NCBI GenBank assembly: GCA_963774445.1
Contig: CAVZFC010000019.1
Location: 372,001-436,000 of the forward strand
DNA: 64,000 bases
From: CAVUQH01 sp963774445
GTDB taxonomy: Bacteria; Myxococcota_A; Polyangia; Haliangiales; Haliangiaceae
Reading direction: 5' to 3'
Part shown: piece after piece, positions 21,287 through 29,202 of the stretch
Layout of the letters: every line of letters begins with the position of its first letter
Numbering within the stretch: the stretch's first letter is position 1
Made by a program: the position numbers and the translations under genes
The notes under the pieces: model-generated
What the model was told of the DNA's origin: nothing
Seen by the model: the letters and a program-made list of their open reading frames with translations, nothing else
Databases searched by the model: none

Positions 21287-21745
21287 ATGAACCGAATCAG
21301 CTCTGCTCTCCCCCTGCACCTGTTGCGCCCGGCGATCGCGCTGCTGTCGATGGCCGTGTTGGTCGCCACCGTCACCGCCACCCTGGCCACCTCCCGGCCG
21401 GCCGGCGCCGCGCCGCTGCCGCCAGCCGCCCACTGCGGCCGGCTGGCGATGGGCGCGACCAAGAAGCCGGCCAAGCCCAAGAAGCGGGCCCAGAAGGCCA
21501 AGACAAAGACGACCGCGACCGTGCGCGGCGTGGTCAACATCAACACCGCCACCAGCGCCGAGCTGCGAAAGCTGCCCGGCGTCGGCCCGAGCAAGGCCGA
21601 CCGCGTCGTCGCCTACCGCACCGCGCACGGCCCGTTCCGGCGCGTTGTCGACCTGCGCCGGGTCAAAGGCTTCGGCCGCAAGACCCTGGCGCGGCTCGAG
21701 AAGCACCTCACCGTGCACGGGCCAACCACCCTGGCGGCCCGCTAG
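21287..21745 (+). CDS. ComEA-like HhH DNA-binding protein
   Basis: The protein is 152 aa with an N-terminal membrane/signal segment (ALLSMAVLVATVTATLA), a basic Lys/Ala/Pro linker and a C-terminal ComEA helix-hairpin-helix domain (VNINTATSAELRKLPGVGPS, then LRRVKGFGRKTLARL). ComEA binds incoming double-stranded DNA in the periplasm during transformation. Known relatives have exactly this anchor-linker-HhH layout. The rest of the competence machinery is not in this window. A long terminator hairpin follows. Confidence 0.85.
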   Translation: MNRISSALPLHLLRPAIALLSMAVLVATVTATLATSRPAGAAPLPPAAHCGRLAMGATKKPAKPKKRAQKAKTKTTATVRGVVNINTATSAELRKLPGVGPSKADRVVAYRTAHGPFRRVVDLRRVKGFGRKTLARLEKHLTVHGPTTLAAR

Positions 21746-21761
21746 CGCTGCGTGTCTCCGC

Positions 21762-21809
21762 GCCGCCCCGGCCCGTACCCTCTCCCCGATACCCACGGGC
21801 CGGGGCGGC
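21762..21809. terminator. 15-bp perfect hairpin between convergent genes
   Basis: GCCGCCCCGGCCCGT (21762-21776) pairs with ACGGGCCGGGGCGGC (21795-21809). GAGGAGTTTT follows on the plus strand. It sits exactly between the ComEA-like gene and the opposing barrel gene, so it probably ends transcription from both sides. Confidence 0.75.
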
Positions 21810-21818
21810 GAGGAGTTT

Positions 21819-22517
21819 TCAGAATCGTGTGACGACCGCGAAGCGCAGCGACCATCCGCTGGGGTTGAGGCTGCCGAGCGAGGCCATCTTCGTCGGCAGG
21901 CGCAGGACGTTTGCGCCCATCTCCGAGGAGGCCACCGCGCGCATCTTCACCGGCGTGCTGGCGAAGTAGCCGCCTTCGAGGCGAACGCCCAGGGAGAAGC
22001 GCTCGCGCCCGTTCCTGACCATCCGCGCGGGCAGAAGCTCGATGCCGCCACCGAGATAGGTGCTGGCCGACCAGCCGGCATCGCCCAGCGCCGCCGACGA
22101 GGCCAGATCCTCGAGCGACAGTGACACCCGGCTGGCGCCGAGCATCGCCCGTCCGTAGAAGCTGCCCCGGGGCGACACCGTCCAACGCAGCCGCGCGCCG
22201 ATCATGCCGGTGGTCACGCGCGACTTGCTGTCGATGCGCTGGAAGGTCGTGCCGCCGAACGTGCCGGTGTCCAGCGACACGTCTGCCAACAGATCGAACA
22301 GCGGCAGGTGCACCTGATTCAGGCGAAAGCCGGCCGCGATGGAGAACATCCCCATGCTGTCGTCAGCCGTCAGCGCGTCGACGCTGTCCGAGCCCATGTA
22401 CCGGGTGGTCGAGCCGATGCTCAGCTCGTACTGCTGCGCCGATGCCGCGCGCGGCATCCACATCGCCGCTGCCGCCGCCAGCGCCAGGGCCCATCGTGAG
22501 ATCGAGTAGTTCGTCAT
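21819..22517 (-). CDS. Outer-membrane beta-barrel protein
   Basis: A 232 aa protein with a signal peptide ending AASAQQ and a mature part of amphipathic beta strands finishing WSLRFAVVTRF, the aromatic barrel end. No enzymatic motif is visible. It is the last gene of a three-gene unit with two propeller lipoproteins, starting only 13 bases after the second. It may dock or export them; this is inference from order only. Confidence 0.78.
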   Translation of the reverse strand: MTNYSISRWALALAAAAAMWMPRAASAQQYELSIGSTTRYMGSDSVDALTADDSMGMFSIAAGFRLNQVHLPLFDLLADVSLDTGTFGGTTFQRIDSKSRVTTGMIGARLRWTVSPRGSFYGRAMLGASRVSLSLEDLASSAALGDAGWSASTYLGGGIELLPARMVRNGRERFSLGVRLEGGYFASTPVKMRAVASSEMGANVLRLPTKMASLGSLNPSGWSLRFAVVTRF

Positions 22518-22530
22518 GATCGTCCTCCGC

Positions 22531-24135
22531 TCACAGGTTCTCGTCGAGCAGCCCGCTCAGGAGGAACCCGGTCAACAGGTGCGACTCGTCGCGGCTGCTC
22601 TGCGGCGACGGGATGATGGTGGCCACGCCGAACGGATCGCCGTGGTCGATGAAGATGGCGCCGCCGGGCAGCGCCAGAACCGACGCCGGATCCGAGTCCA
22701 GCCGCAGATCGGTCGGGTGCAGGTTGGACAGCTCGAGGAAGCCGACGCGGCTGACGCCGTCGGTGACGCCGACCAGGTAGTCACCGTCGGGGGTAAAGGC
22801 GTAGCTGTCGAGGCGGCCGACGCCCTGCAGCGGCGACACGGAGCCGATGTTGACGTCGAGCAGCCCCAGCACCGTGCGGTCGTCGTCGTGGACGATCATC
22901 GCCAGCTCGCGCCCGGGCACCGGCTGCACGTCGAGCACCGGCTGGTCCAGCTCGACGGTCTGCAGCTTGGTCGGCTCGAGGGTGTCGGTGATCCGGTCGA
23001 GGGCGACCAGGTGCACCCGCGACAGCCGCGAGCCGAGCGAGGCCAGCACCGCCACCTGCGGCACCAGATCCGGACCGTTGGGGAAGAGCAGGATCCGGTC
23101 GACCGGATCGTTCATGGGGAAGGTGCGGAACTGCGCGGTGTCGGCGTCGATCACCACGAGCTCCTGGGTGTTGGGCGTCACCGCCAGGACCAGGCGCCGC
23201 CCGGTGGCATCGTCGTAGACGGCGACGTCGGCCGGTCCACCGCCCGCGCCCAGCTCGGCCAGCGCCGGCCGGTAGTCGTTCGGGTCGGTCGCGCCCGGCG
23301 CCGGCGGATCGGCGTTGATCAAGATCTCGAGGATGTCGCGAGCGCCGTCGGACCGCAGGTAGGCGGTCGCGGTATTCGGCGCGAAGACGATCTCGCGCGG
23401 GCGGACGTTGCTGCCGGCCGAGTCGAGACGGATCGACACCTCGCGGCGTTGCGGGTGAGTAGCGTCGAGCACCGTGACGTTGCCCAGCGAGAGGACGAAG
23501 GCGAACACCCGCGGGGCGGCATCCTCGGCCCCCGGCACCACCATCGGCGGCGACAGGATCACGCCGTCGGGCGCCTGGCCGAACGAGCGGACGGTCTTGA
23601 GCACCGGGTTGTCGTCGGCCGGAGCGCGCGACAGATCGATGACCGCCATCTCGTTGGGGTTGCGGAAGAAGCCGGTCGCGTCGGGTCCGCTGGACGAGAA
23701 GTAGGCCACCGCGGTGGCGCCGTCGTCGGCGATCGACAGCCGGTCGAACGGCGAGCCGACCGGATACGAGACCGGCACCGAGTCGGGCTTGCTGACGTCG
23801 ACCAGCCATAGCTGCGGGTCCTCGTCAACCTGGCCCTTCAGCACCGCCTCTTCGCCACGGGTGATCACCGCCAGGTGGCGCTTGTCGGGGGTGACGGTGG
23901 CGAAGACCGCGTCGCGGCCGATGGCGTAGGTCCAGATGCGCGGTTCGTCCGCGGTGTCGATGACGATCACCCGGTCGCGGGCGTTGTCGATGTAGGCCAC
24001 CTCGGTCTTGAGCGCGATCGGCCCGATGACCGAACGGTCGCGGTCCCAGGCCACGTCGCGGTCGTCACACGCGCCCAGGGCGGCCAGTGCAGCGACGACC
24101 AGCGCGGCGGCGGTCGGTCTGTTGTAGGCGTTCAT
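22531..24135 (-). CDS. YVTN-like beta-propeller lipoprotein
   Basis: A 534 aa protein with lipobox LGAC (ALAALGAC). The mature region is a long string of propeller-like blades (VIVIDTADEPRIWTYAIGRD, ATVTPDKRHLAVITRGEEA, YAFTPDGDYLVGVTDG). No cofactor or catalytic residues are recognisable. It is similar in style and size to the product of the gene just upstream (14-base gap), so the two may be diverged paralogues forming a pair. Probably on the outer membrane surface; ligand unknown. Confidence 0.8.
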   Translation of the reverse strand: MNAYNRPTAAALVVAALAALGACDDRDVAWDRDRSVIGPIALKTEVAYIDNARDRVIVIDTADEPRIWTYAIGRDAVFATVTPDKRHLAVITRGEEAVLKGQVDEDPQLWLVDVSKPDSVPVSYPVGSPFDRLSIADDGATAVAYFSSSGPDATGFFRNPNEMAVIDLSRAPADDNPVLKTVRSFGQAPDGVILSPPMVVPGAEDAAPRVFAFVLSLGNVTVLDATHPQRREVSIRLDSAGSNVRPREIVFAPNTATAYLRSDGARDILEILINADPPAPGATDPNDYRPALAELGAGGGPADVAVYDDATGRRLVLAVTPNTQELVVIDADTAQFRTFPMNDPVDRILLFPNGPDLVPQVAVLASLGSRLSRVHLVALDRITDTLEPTKLQTVELDQPVLDVQPVPGRELAMIVHDDDRTVLGLLDVNIGSVSPLQGVGRLDSYAFTPDGDYLVGVTDGVSRVGFLELSNLHPTDLRLDSDPASVLALPGGAIFIDHGDPFGVATIIPSPQSSRDESHLLTGFLLSGLLDENL

Positions 24136-24149
24136 GGCAGTTCTCCGGG

Positions 24150-25850
24150 TCAGTCGATGATCAGGCTGTTGAGGTCGAAGCCGGTGATGGTGCGCACCGC
24201 GCCGCTGGCGATGTCGATGAACGAGAGGCGGCCCAGCGGGTGGCGCTGCGACACGAACGCCGTGCCGGCGTCGGGCAGGACGCCGACCATCTGCGGTGGC
24301 GAACCGAGCGTCAGGTGGCGGACGACACCGGTGTCGAGCTCGATGGTCTGCACCTCGGCCAGCGCTCCCTCGCTATCGCCGCCGTCGAGGATGACGTAGG
24401 CGCGCTGGGCCGACGCCGGCATGGCCATGGAGCCCGGATCGACCGGGGTCAGCTGCAGCTTGGCGAAGCCCTGGTCGAGGTCGAAGACCGAATAGCCGTA
24501 GCTCCGGTCGATGAACTCCTCGAGCGACTGGGCGGTCCCGGGATCACCGGCTGCCTTGGCGTGGAAGATGAGCGCCTTGTGGCCGCCCGGGTGGATCTGC
24601 ACGTGGCGGATCGACTTCTGCAGCGGATAGGTGGTGTGCGGATAGCCGGGCTGCCCATCCGGGTGATCGAGCTCGATCACGGTGATCCGCTCGATGGCGT
24701 AGGCATTGGTGAACAACACACCGCGGCTGGCATCGGACGTCAGCACCAGCGAGCCGACGGTCTCGCCACCCAGATCGACCAGCTCGACGCCGGTGGGATC
24801 CAGCGCGTCGCCGGGGACGTCGATCACCGCCAGCTGGCTGGTCTCGCGCAGCACGGCGAAGGCGCGGGTGCCGTCGGGCGAAAGGTCCAGATCACTCGGC
24901 TCCGACGGCAGATCGATTACCCACGACACACCGCGGTCGGCGCCGGCCAGACCGAGCACGCGCACGCTGGCCTCTCCCGCCTGTCGCACCACCGCGTAGT
25001 CGCCGGTGGCCATCACGTCAACCTCGAGCGCGGTCGGATCGGCGAACGGATCGCCGATGGGAATCGGCGGCACGATCGACGGCCCCTCTTCGGTGGCGCT
25101 GGCCAGGTCGATCACCGAGACGCCGTCGTCGGTGACGACATAGGCGCGATCGCCGGCAGCGTCGAACTCGACCTCGCGCGGGCGGAAGCCGACGGTCAGG
25201 TCGACGGCGGTCTCCTCGCCGCTGCGCAGATCAACCACGGTGACGTCCTGGAAGCTGCCGATCTGGTCGACGAAGTCCAGGCCGCCTGCCTCCGCGATCG
25301 CCTTGGTGAGATCGAACCAGGCGACGGCGAAGCGGCCGCTGGGATCGACCATCAGCTGGTTGAGGTTGGGTAGCGTGGCGAACGTCAGCTTCTGATCCGC
25401 CGAGACGGTGGGTCGGATGATGGTCGCGGTGCCGTTGATCGTGTCCAGCGCCACCGCGGTGTCGCTGTTCGGCACCGCAGCGACGATCTCCGGGTGCTCG
25501 CCCACCGAGATCGAGGTGACCGCCAGGGTCTTGCCGTCGATCTTGGCCACCTTGTCCTCGTCGGGCATGGCGACGTAGACGTAGCGGAGCGACGAGACCG
25601 GCGCGCCCAGCTCGTACTCGACCTCGGGCGGTGGTGGCGGCGCCCCGCCGTCGGCGTCGGGCGGCGGCGGTGGCGGCACGCAGACGCCGAACTCGGAGCA
25701 CTGCCATCCGGTCGGGCACTCGTTGGACGAGAAGCATTGGGGGGTGCCTCCGCCCGACCCGGCGTCAGAGCTGCTGCCGCCGGCGTCGTAAGACGACTCG
25801 CCACAGCCGGCGAGCGCGACCAGTGCCGCGAAGAGTAGGTGCTTTGCCAT
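24150..25850 (-). CDS. YVTN-like beta-propeller lipoprotein
   Basis: A 566 aa protein. ATG 25850 is chosen because AGGAGG lies about seven bases upstream and a lipobox (LVALAGC) follows. The mature part begins with a Ser/Gly/Asp linker, a Cys-spaced segment CFSSNECPTGWQCSEFGVC and a poly-Pro stretch, then propeller blades (YVYVAMPDEDKVAKIDG, DLSPDGTRAFAV). Such Cys-spaced linkers are common in myxobacterial lipoproteins. It heads the unit with the second propeller and the barrel. Binding partner unknown. Confidence 0.82.
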   Translation of the reverse strand: MAKHLLFAALVALAGCGESSYDAGGSSSDAGSGGGTPQCFSSNECPTGWQCSEFGVCVPPPPPPDADGGAPPPPPEVEYELGAPVSSLRYVYVAMPDEDKVAKIDGKTLAVTSISVGEHPEIVAAVPNSDTAVALDTINGTATIIRPTVSADQKLTFATLPNLNQLMVDPSGRFAVAWFDLTKAIAEAGGLDFVDQIGSFQDVTVVDLRSGEETAVDLTVGFRPREVEFDAAGDRAYVVTDDGVSVIDLASATEEGPSIVPPIPIGDPFADPTALEVDVMATGDYAVVRQAGEASVRVLGLAGADRGVSWVIDLPSEPSDLDLSPDGTRAFAVLRETSQLAVIDVPGDALDPTGVELVDLGGETVGSLVLTSDASRGVLFTNAYAIERITVIELDHPDGQPGYPHTTYPLQKSIRHVQIHPGGHKALIFHAKAAGDPGTAQSLEEFIDRSYGYSVFDLDQGFAKLQLTPVDPGSMAMPASAQRAYVILDGGDSEGALAEVQTIELDTGVVRHLTLGSPPQMVGVLPDAGTAFVSQRHPLGRLSFIDIASGAVRTITGFDLNSLIID

Positions 25851-25989
25851 CGATTTCCTCCTCGAGCCCCCCCATCGCAACCGCCGTGCCGCCGGCCGCT
25901 CCGCCGCCTTCCGCGCGGTTGCGGCCCGCGCGTTTGGCCGCTTGCCCGGAACCATGACGCGCCTGTCGCGGTCGGTTACAGTCGCGCCG

Positions 25990-27317
25990 ATGAGTGACAT
26001 CGGCGCCGAAGCCCTGGAGATGTGCCGCGCGCTCCTGCGCATGGACACCACCAACCCACCGGGCAACGAGCGCCCGGCAGCCGACTATCTGGACGGCAGG
26101 CTGCGCGAGGTCGGCTACGAGCCAACTCTGCTCGAGAGCGCCCCCGGCCGCGCCAACCTGGTCTGCCGCCACAAAGGCTCCGGCGCCGCCCGGCCGCTGC
26201 TCTTGACCGCCCACCTCGACGTCGTCGAGGCCTACCCCGAGCACTGGCGCCACCCGCCGTTCTCCGGCGCCGAGGCCGAAGGCTGCCTGTGGGGCCGCGG
26301 CGCCATCGACATGAAGAACATGGCCGCCATGTCGGCGGCCGTGATGCGGCGCCTGGCTCGGGAGAAGCTCGCCCTATCGCGCGACGTGATCTTTGCCGCG
26401 GTCGCCGACGAAGAGGCCGGTTGCGACTACGGCTCGCGCTGGCTGGTCGAGAACCATACCGATCTCGTCCGCGCCGAATACGCCCTCGGCGAGTCCGGCG
26501 GCTTCTCCCTGCACGTCGGCGGCACCACCTTCTATCCGATCCAGGTGGCCGAGAAGGGCATCTGCTGGGTGCGCGCGCGGGTCCGCGGCGAGCCCGGCCA
26601 CGGCTCGATGCCGCGCGACGACAGCGCCGTGATCCGCCTGGCCGAGGCGGTCGCCCGCCTGGGCAAGAGCCACCTGCCGCCGCACCCGACCAAATACGTG
26701 CGCGACTTCCTCGACGCCCTGGCCGCCCGCCAACCGGCGCTGGCCCGCCCGCTCTTGCGCCTGCTCACCCACCCGATGCTGCTGCCGCAGGTGCTCAAGG
26801 TGCTGCCGGACAAGTCGCTGGCCCGCGGCATGGGCGCGATCCTGTCCAACACCGCGTCGCCGACCATCCTGCGCGCGGGCGCCAAGATCAACGTCATCCC
26901 CGAAAAGGCCGAGGTCGAGATCGACGGCCGCACCCTGCCCGGCCAGACCGACGACGACTTCCTCCGCGAGCTGGCCGAGATCCTCGGCCCCGACGTCGAG
27001 CTGGAGGTCATCAAGTCGGCGCCGCCCACCGTCACCGAGCCGGCGGCCTCGCCGCTGTACGACACCATTGCCGCCGCAATCAACGAGCGTGAGCCGGACG
27101 CCACCGTCATCCCGTACCTCATCCCCGGCTTCACCGACGCCAAGTACTTCACCCAGATGGGCGCCCGCTGGTACGGCTTCTCCCGGTCAAGATCCCCAAG
27201 GGCAGCGGCATCCGCTTCGCCGACATGTTCCACGGCCACAACGAGCGCGTGCCGATCGACGGCCTTCGCTGGGGCGCCGCCCTGCTCTACGACGTCGTCT
27301 CCCGCTTCTGCGCCTAG
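25990..27317 (+). CDS. M20-family peptidase, frameshifted near 27183
   Basis: A zinc metallopeptidase of the M20/ArgE/DapE type, which removes terminal groups from small peptides or acylated amino acids. The metal-site motifs TAHLDVVEA and WGRGAIDMKN, the Glu pair in DEEAG, and a GEPGHGSMPRDD dimerisation segment are present. The frame breaks after RWYGFS. Adding one C to the CCC at 27182-27184 restores PVKIPKG...FHGHNERV with the last metal His and a stop at 27315-27317. Total length is one base short of a multiple of three. Start ATG 25990. Confidence 0.85.
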
Positions 27318-28390
27318 GCGACCGGCGGCAGATGGATGTGAATCTTGGTGCCGGCGCCGCGACGGCTCTCGACGGAGACGAAGCCGCCCGCGGACTCGAC
27401 GATGTCGTGAACGACGACCAGGCCGAGGCCGTTGCCGGCCGCGCCCTTGGTGGTGAAGAACGGCTCGAATAGCCGGGCGGCGGTACTCTCGTCCATGCCG
27501 CAGCCGTAGTCGCGGACGGTGATGCGGCACCACTCCCCGCGGTGGATCTCGTGGTCGATGACGGTGACCCGGTCGACGCGGACGTCGATGGCGCCTCCGT
27601 CCGGCTGGGCGTCGCGTGCGTTGATCACCAGGTTCCACAGCACGCGCTCGAGATCGACCGCGTCGACGCGAACGAGCACGGCAGCGTGCGCGGCGTGGAC
27701 CTGCAGGACGTAGCGGTCCGACAGCAGCTCGCGCAGACGGGTGGCGATGCACTCGATCTCGCAGGCCACCTCGATCGGGAGTCCGGTCGGCGGCTCAGTC
27801 CGGGCCAGTCGCTGGATGCGCGTGGTGATGACCGACGTCTGCTTGGCCATCTCCTGGATCTGCGACACCAGCTCGCCGGTGCGCTCGGCCGGGCTTCTCG
27901 TCAGCGCGCCGCACAGGAGCAGGATGCCACCGACCAGGTTGTTCAGATCGTGCGACAGGCCGGCGGCGACGGTGCCGGCGCTGGCCAGGCCCTGCAACCG
28001 GCGCACGTGCTCCTCCATCGCGACGCGCTCGGTCACGTCCTGGCACACGCCGGACAGCCGAACGACCTCGTGGCCGCGGTCGGTGTCGACGTGGACCAGC
28101 GAGCGCAGCACCCGCACCTCGCCGTCGCTGCGGACGATCCGGTGCTGGTACTCGACGTCGCGGTGCTCGGCCAGGGCGCGTTGGACGGCCTGCTCGGTGA
28201 GCTCACGGTCCGCGGGAAATACCCGCGCCATGAACCCCTGATAGCCGGTCGGAGCCTGGCCGGGAGCAACGCCGTAAATGCGAGAGAGCTCGGGCGACCA
28301 GCACAGGGAGTCACCATCGGCCGACCACTCCCAATACCCCGCCTCTGCGAACTCTTCGAGCCACCCAATCTCGGTCCTCGCCATGGACAT
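27314..28390 (-). CDS. PAS-domain sensor histidine kinase
   Basis: The protein is 358 aa, soluble. A PAS fold occupies residues 10-120 (YWEWSADGDSLCWSPELSRI, ending VTERVAM). The dimerisation helix carries the phospho-acceptor His147 (GLSHDLNNL). The ATPase domain has N box NLVINARDA, G1 DYGCGMDE, F box FEPFFTTK and G2 GNGLGLVVV. No receiver or cognate regulator is adjacent. The stop is the palindrome CTAG shared with the convergent peptidase gene. It is divergent from the TetR gene, whose promoter region has repeated operators. Confidence 0.9.
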   Translation of the reverse strand: MSMARTEIGWLEEFAEAGYWEWSADGDSLCWSPELSRIYGVAPGQAPTGYQGFMARVFPADRELTEQAVQRALAEHRDVEYQHRIVRSDGEVRVLRSLVHVDTDRGHEVVRLSGVCQDVTERVAMEEHVRRLQGLASAGTVAAGLSHDLNNLVGGILLLCGALTRSPAERTGELVSQIQEMAKQTSVITTRIQRLARTEPPTGLPIEVACEIECIATRLRELLSDRYVLQVHAAHAAVLVRVDAVDLERVLWNLVINARDAQPDGGAIDVRVDRVTVIDHEIHRGEWCRITVRDYGCGMDESTAARLFEPFFTTKGAAGNGLGLVVVHDIVESAGGFVSVESRRGAGTKIHIHLPPVA

Positions 28391-28431
28391 CGCTCCTCTT
28401 TCTCGCGCCCTCCAACCCGCCTATCAGGAAT

Positions 28432-28454
28432 GGAGTAATTGCTCCGTTTTGGAG
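28432..28454. promoter_or_regulatory. TetR operator copy 1, overlapping -35
   Basis: GGAGTAATTGCTCC (GGAG-N6-CTCC) followed by GTTTTGGAG, so CTCC also pairs with a second GGAG. It overlaps the predicted -35 hexamer of the TetR gene. A near-identical GGAGTGTATGCTCCGTTTT lies over the start codon. Confidence 0.55.
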
Positions 28455-28477
28455 TGAAATATAGCTGGATTTATTAA
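28449..28477 (+). promoter_or_regulatory. Promoter of the TetR gene
   Basis: TTGGAG (28449-28454), 17-base spacer, TATTAA (28472-28477) in a markedly AT-rich stretch. Predicted transcription begins near 28484, between the two operator copies. Confidence 0.5.
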
Positions 28478-28494
28478 TCGTCAATGGAAAAAAG

Positions 28495-28508
28495 GGAGTG
28501 TATGCTCC
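28495..28508. promoter_or_regulatory. TetR operator copy 2, over the start codon
   Basis: GGAGTGTATGCTCC matches copy 1 in the GGAG-N6-CTCC arms and in the GTTTT that follows. It contains the proposed ATG of the regulator, a position suited to blocking transcription or initiation. Confidence 0.5.
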
Positions 28509-29143
28509 GTTTTTCGCAGGTGTCTGATTTTCCGAACAGATTGCGAACCCATCCGGTGCAGGCCCGAGCGGCCCGCACCGTCGAGCACCTCTTCGCGACG
28601 GCGGCAGCGCTGCTCGACGAGGTCGGCTACGACACCTTCAACACCAACCTCCTGGCCGAACGGGCCGATGTCCGGGTGCGCACGGTCTATCGCTACTTCG
28701 AGGACAAACAGACGATCGTCCTCTGCCTGGCCGAAACTATGTACGAGCGCGCCGACGACAGCCTGCAGAAGACCCTGGCGGTCCTGGCCGATCCGTCACG
28801 ACCGTGGCGCGACGCCGTGGACGACGTGATCGCCGACTACTTCCGCACCATGAGCAGCACTCCCGGCTGGGTCGCGATCCGCCGCGCGCTGCAGGCGGTG
28901 CCCGGCCTCGACGACATCCGCAGGCGAACGGTCTCCCGTCACGCTGGCTGGCTGGCCGACGCGCTGATCGCCCGCGGCATCGACGCGCCGCCGGCCCGCA
29001 CCCGCGTGATCGCCGCCGCCACGTTCTCCGTCAGCTCTGCCGCGCTCGAGCCGGCGGTCGAAGGCAACGCCCGCCACCGCAAGGCGATCGCCGAGGAGCT
29101 GGGCATCATGGTCCGTGGCTACCTGGCCCACTACCTCGACTGA
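28502..29143 (+). CDS. TetR-family transcription regulator
   Basis: The protein is 213 aa. The N-terminal helix-turn-helix covers residues 25-70 (TVEHLFATAAALLDEVGYDT, VRTVYRYFEDKQTIV), followed by an all-helical ligand domain with no known inducer. ATG 28502 is preferred over ATG 28484: the predicted transcript begins at about 28484, and AAAGGGAG lies just before 28502. Two copies of a GGAG-N6-CTCC palindrome flank the promoter, implying autoregulation. The divergent histidine kinase may share control. Regulated pathway unknown. Confidence 0.85.
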   Translation: MLRFSQVSDFPNRLRTHPVQARAARTVEHLFATAAALLDEVGYDTFNTNLLAERADVRVRTVYRYFEDKQTIVLCLAETMYERADDSLQKTLAVLADPSRPWRDAVDDVIADYFRTMSSTPGWVAIRRALQAVPGLDDIRRRTVSRHAGWLADALIARGIDAPPARTRVIAAATFSVSSAALEPAVEGNARHRKAIAEELGIMVRGYLAHYLD

Positions 29144-29202
29144 TCTCCTCGAACCGGTAGCGACCGCGGCGGCCTCGTGCGCGGTCATGGACGAGATCGG
29201 CC

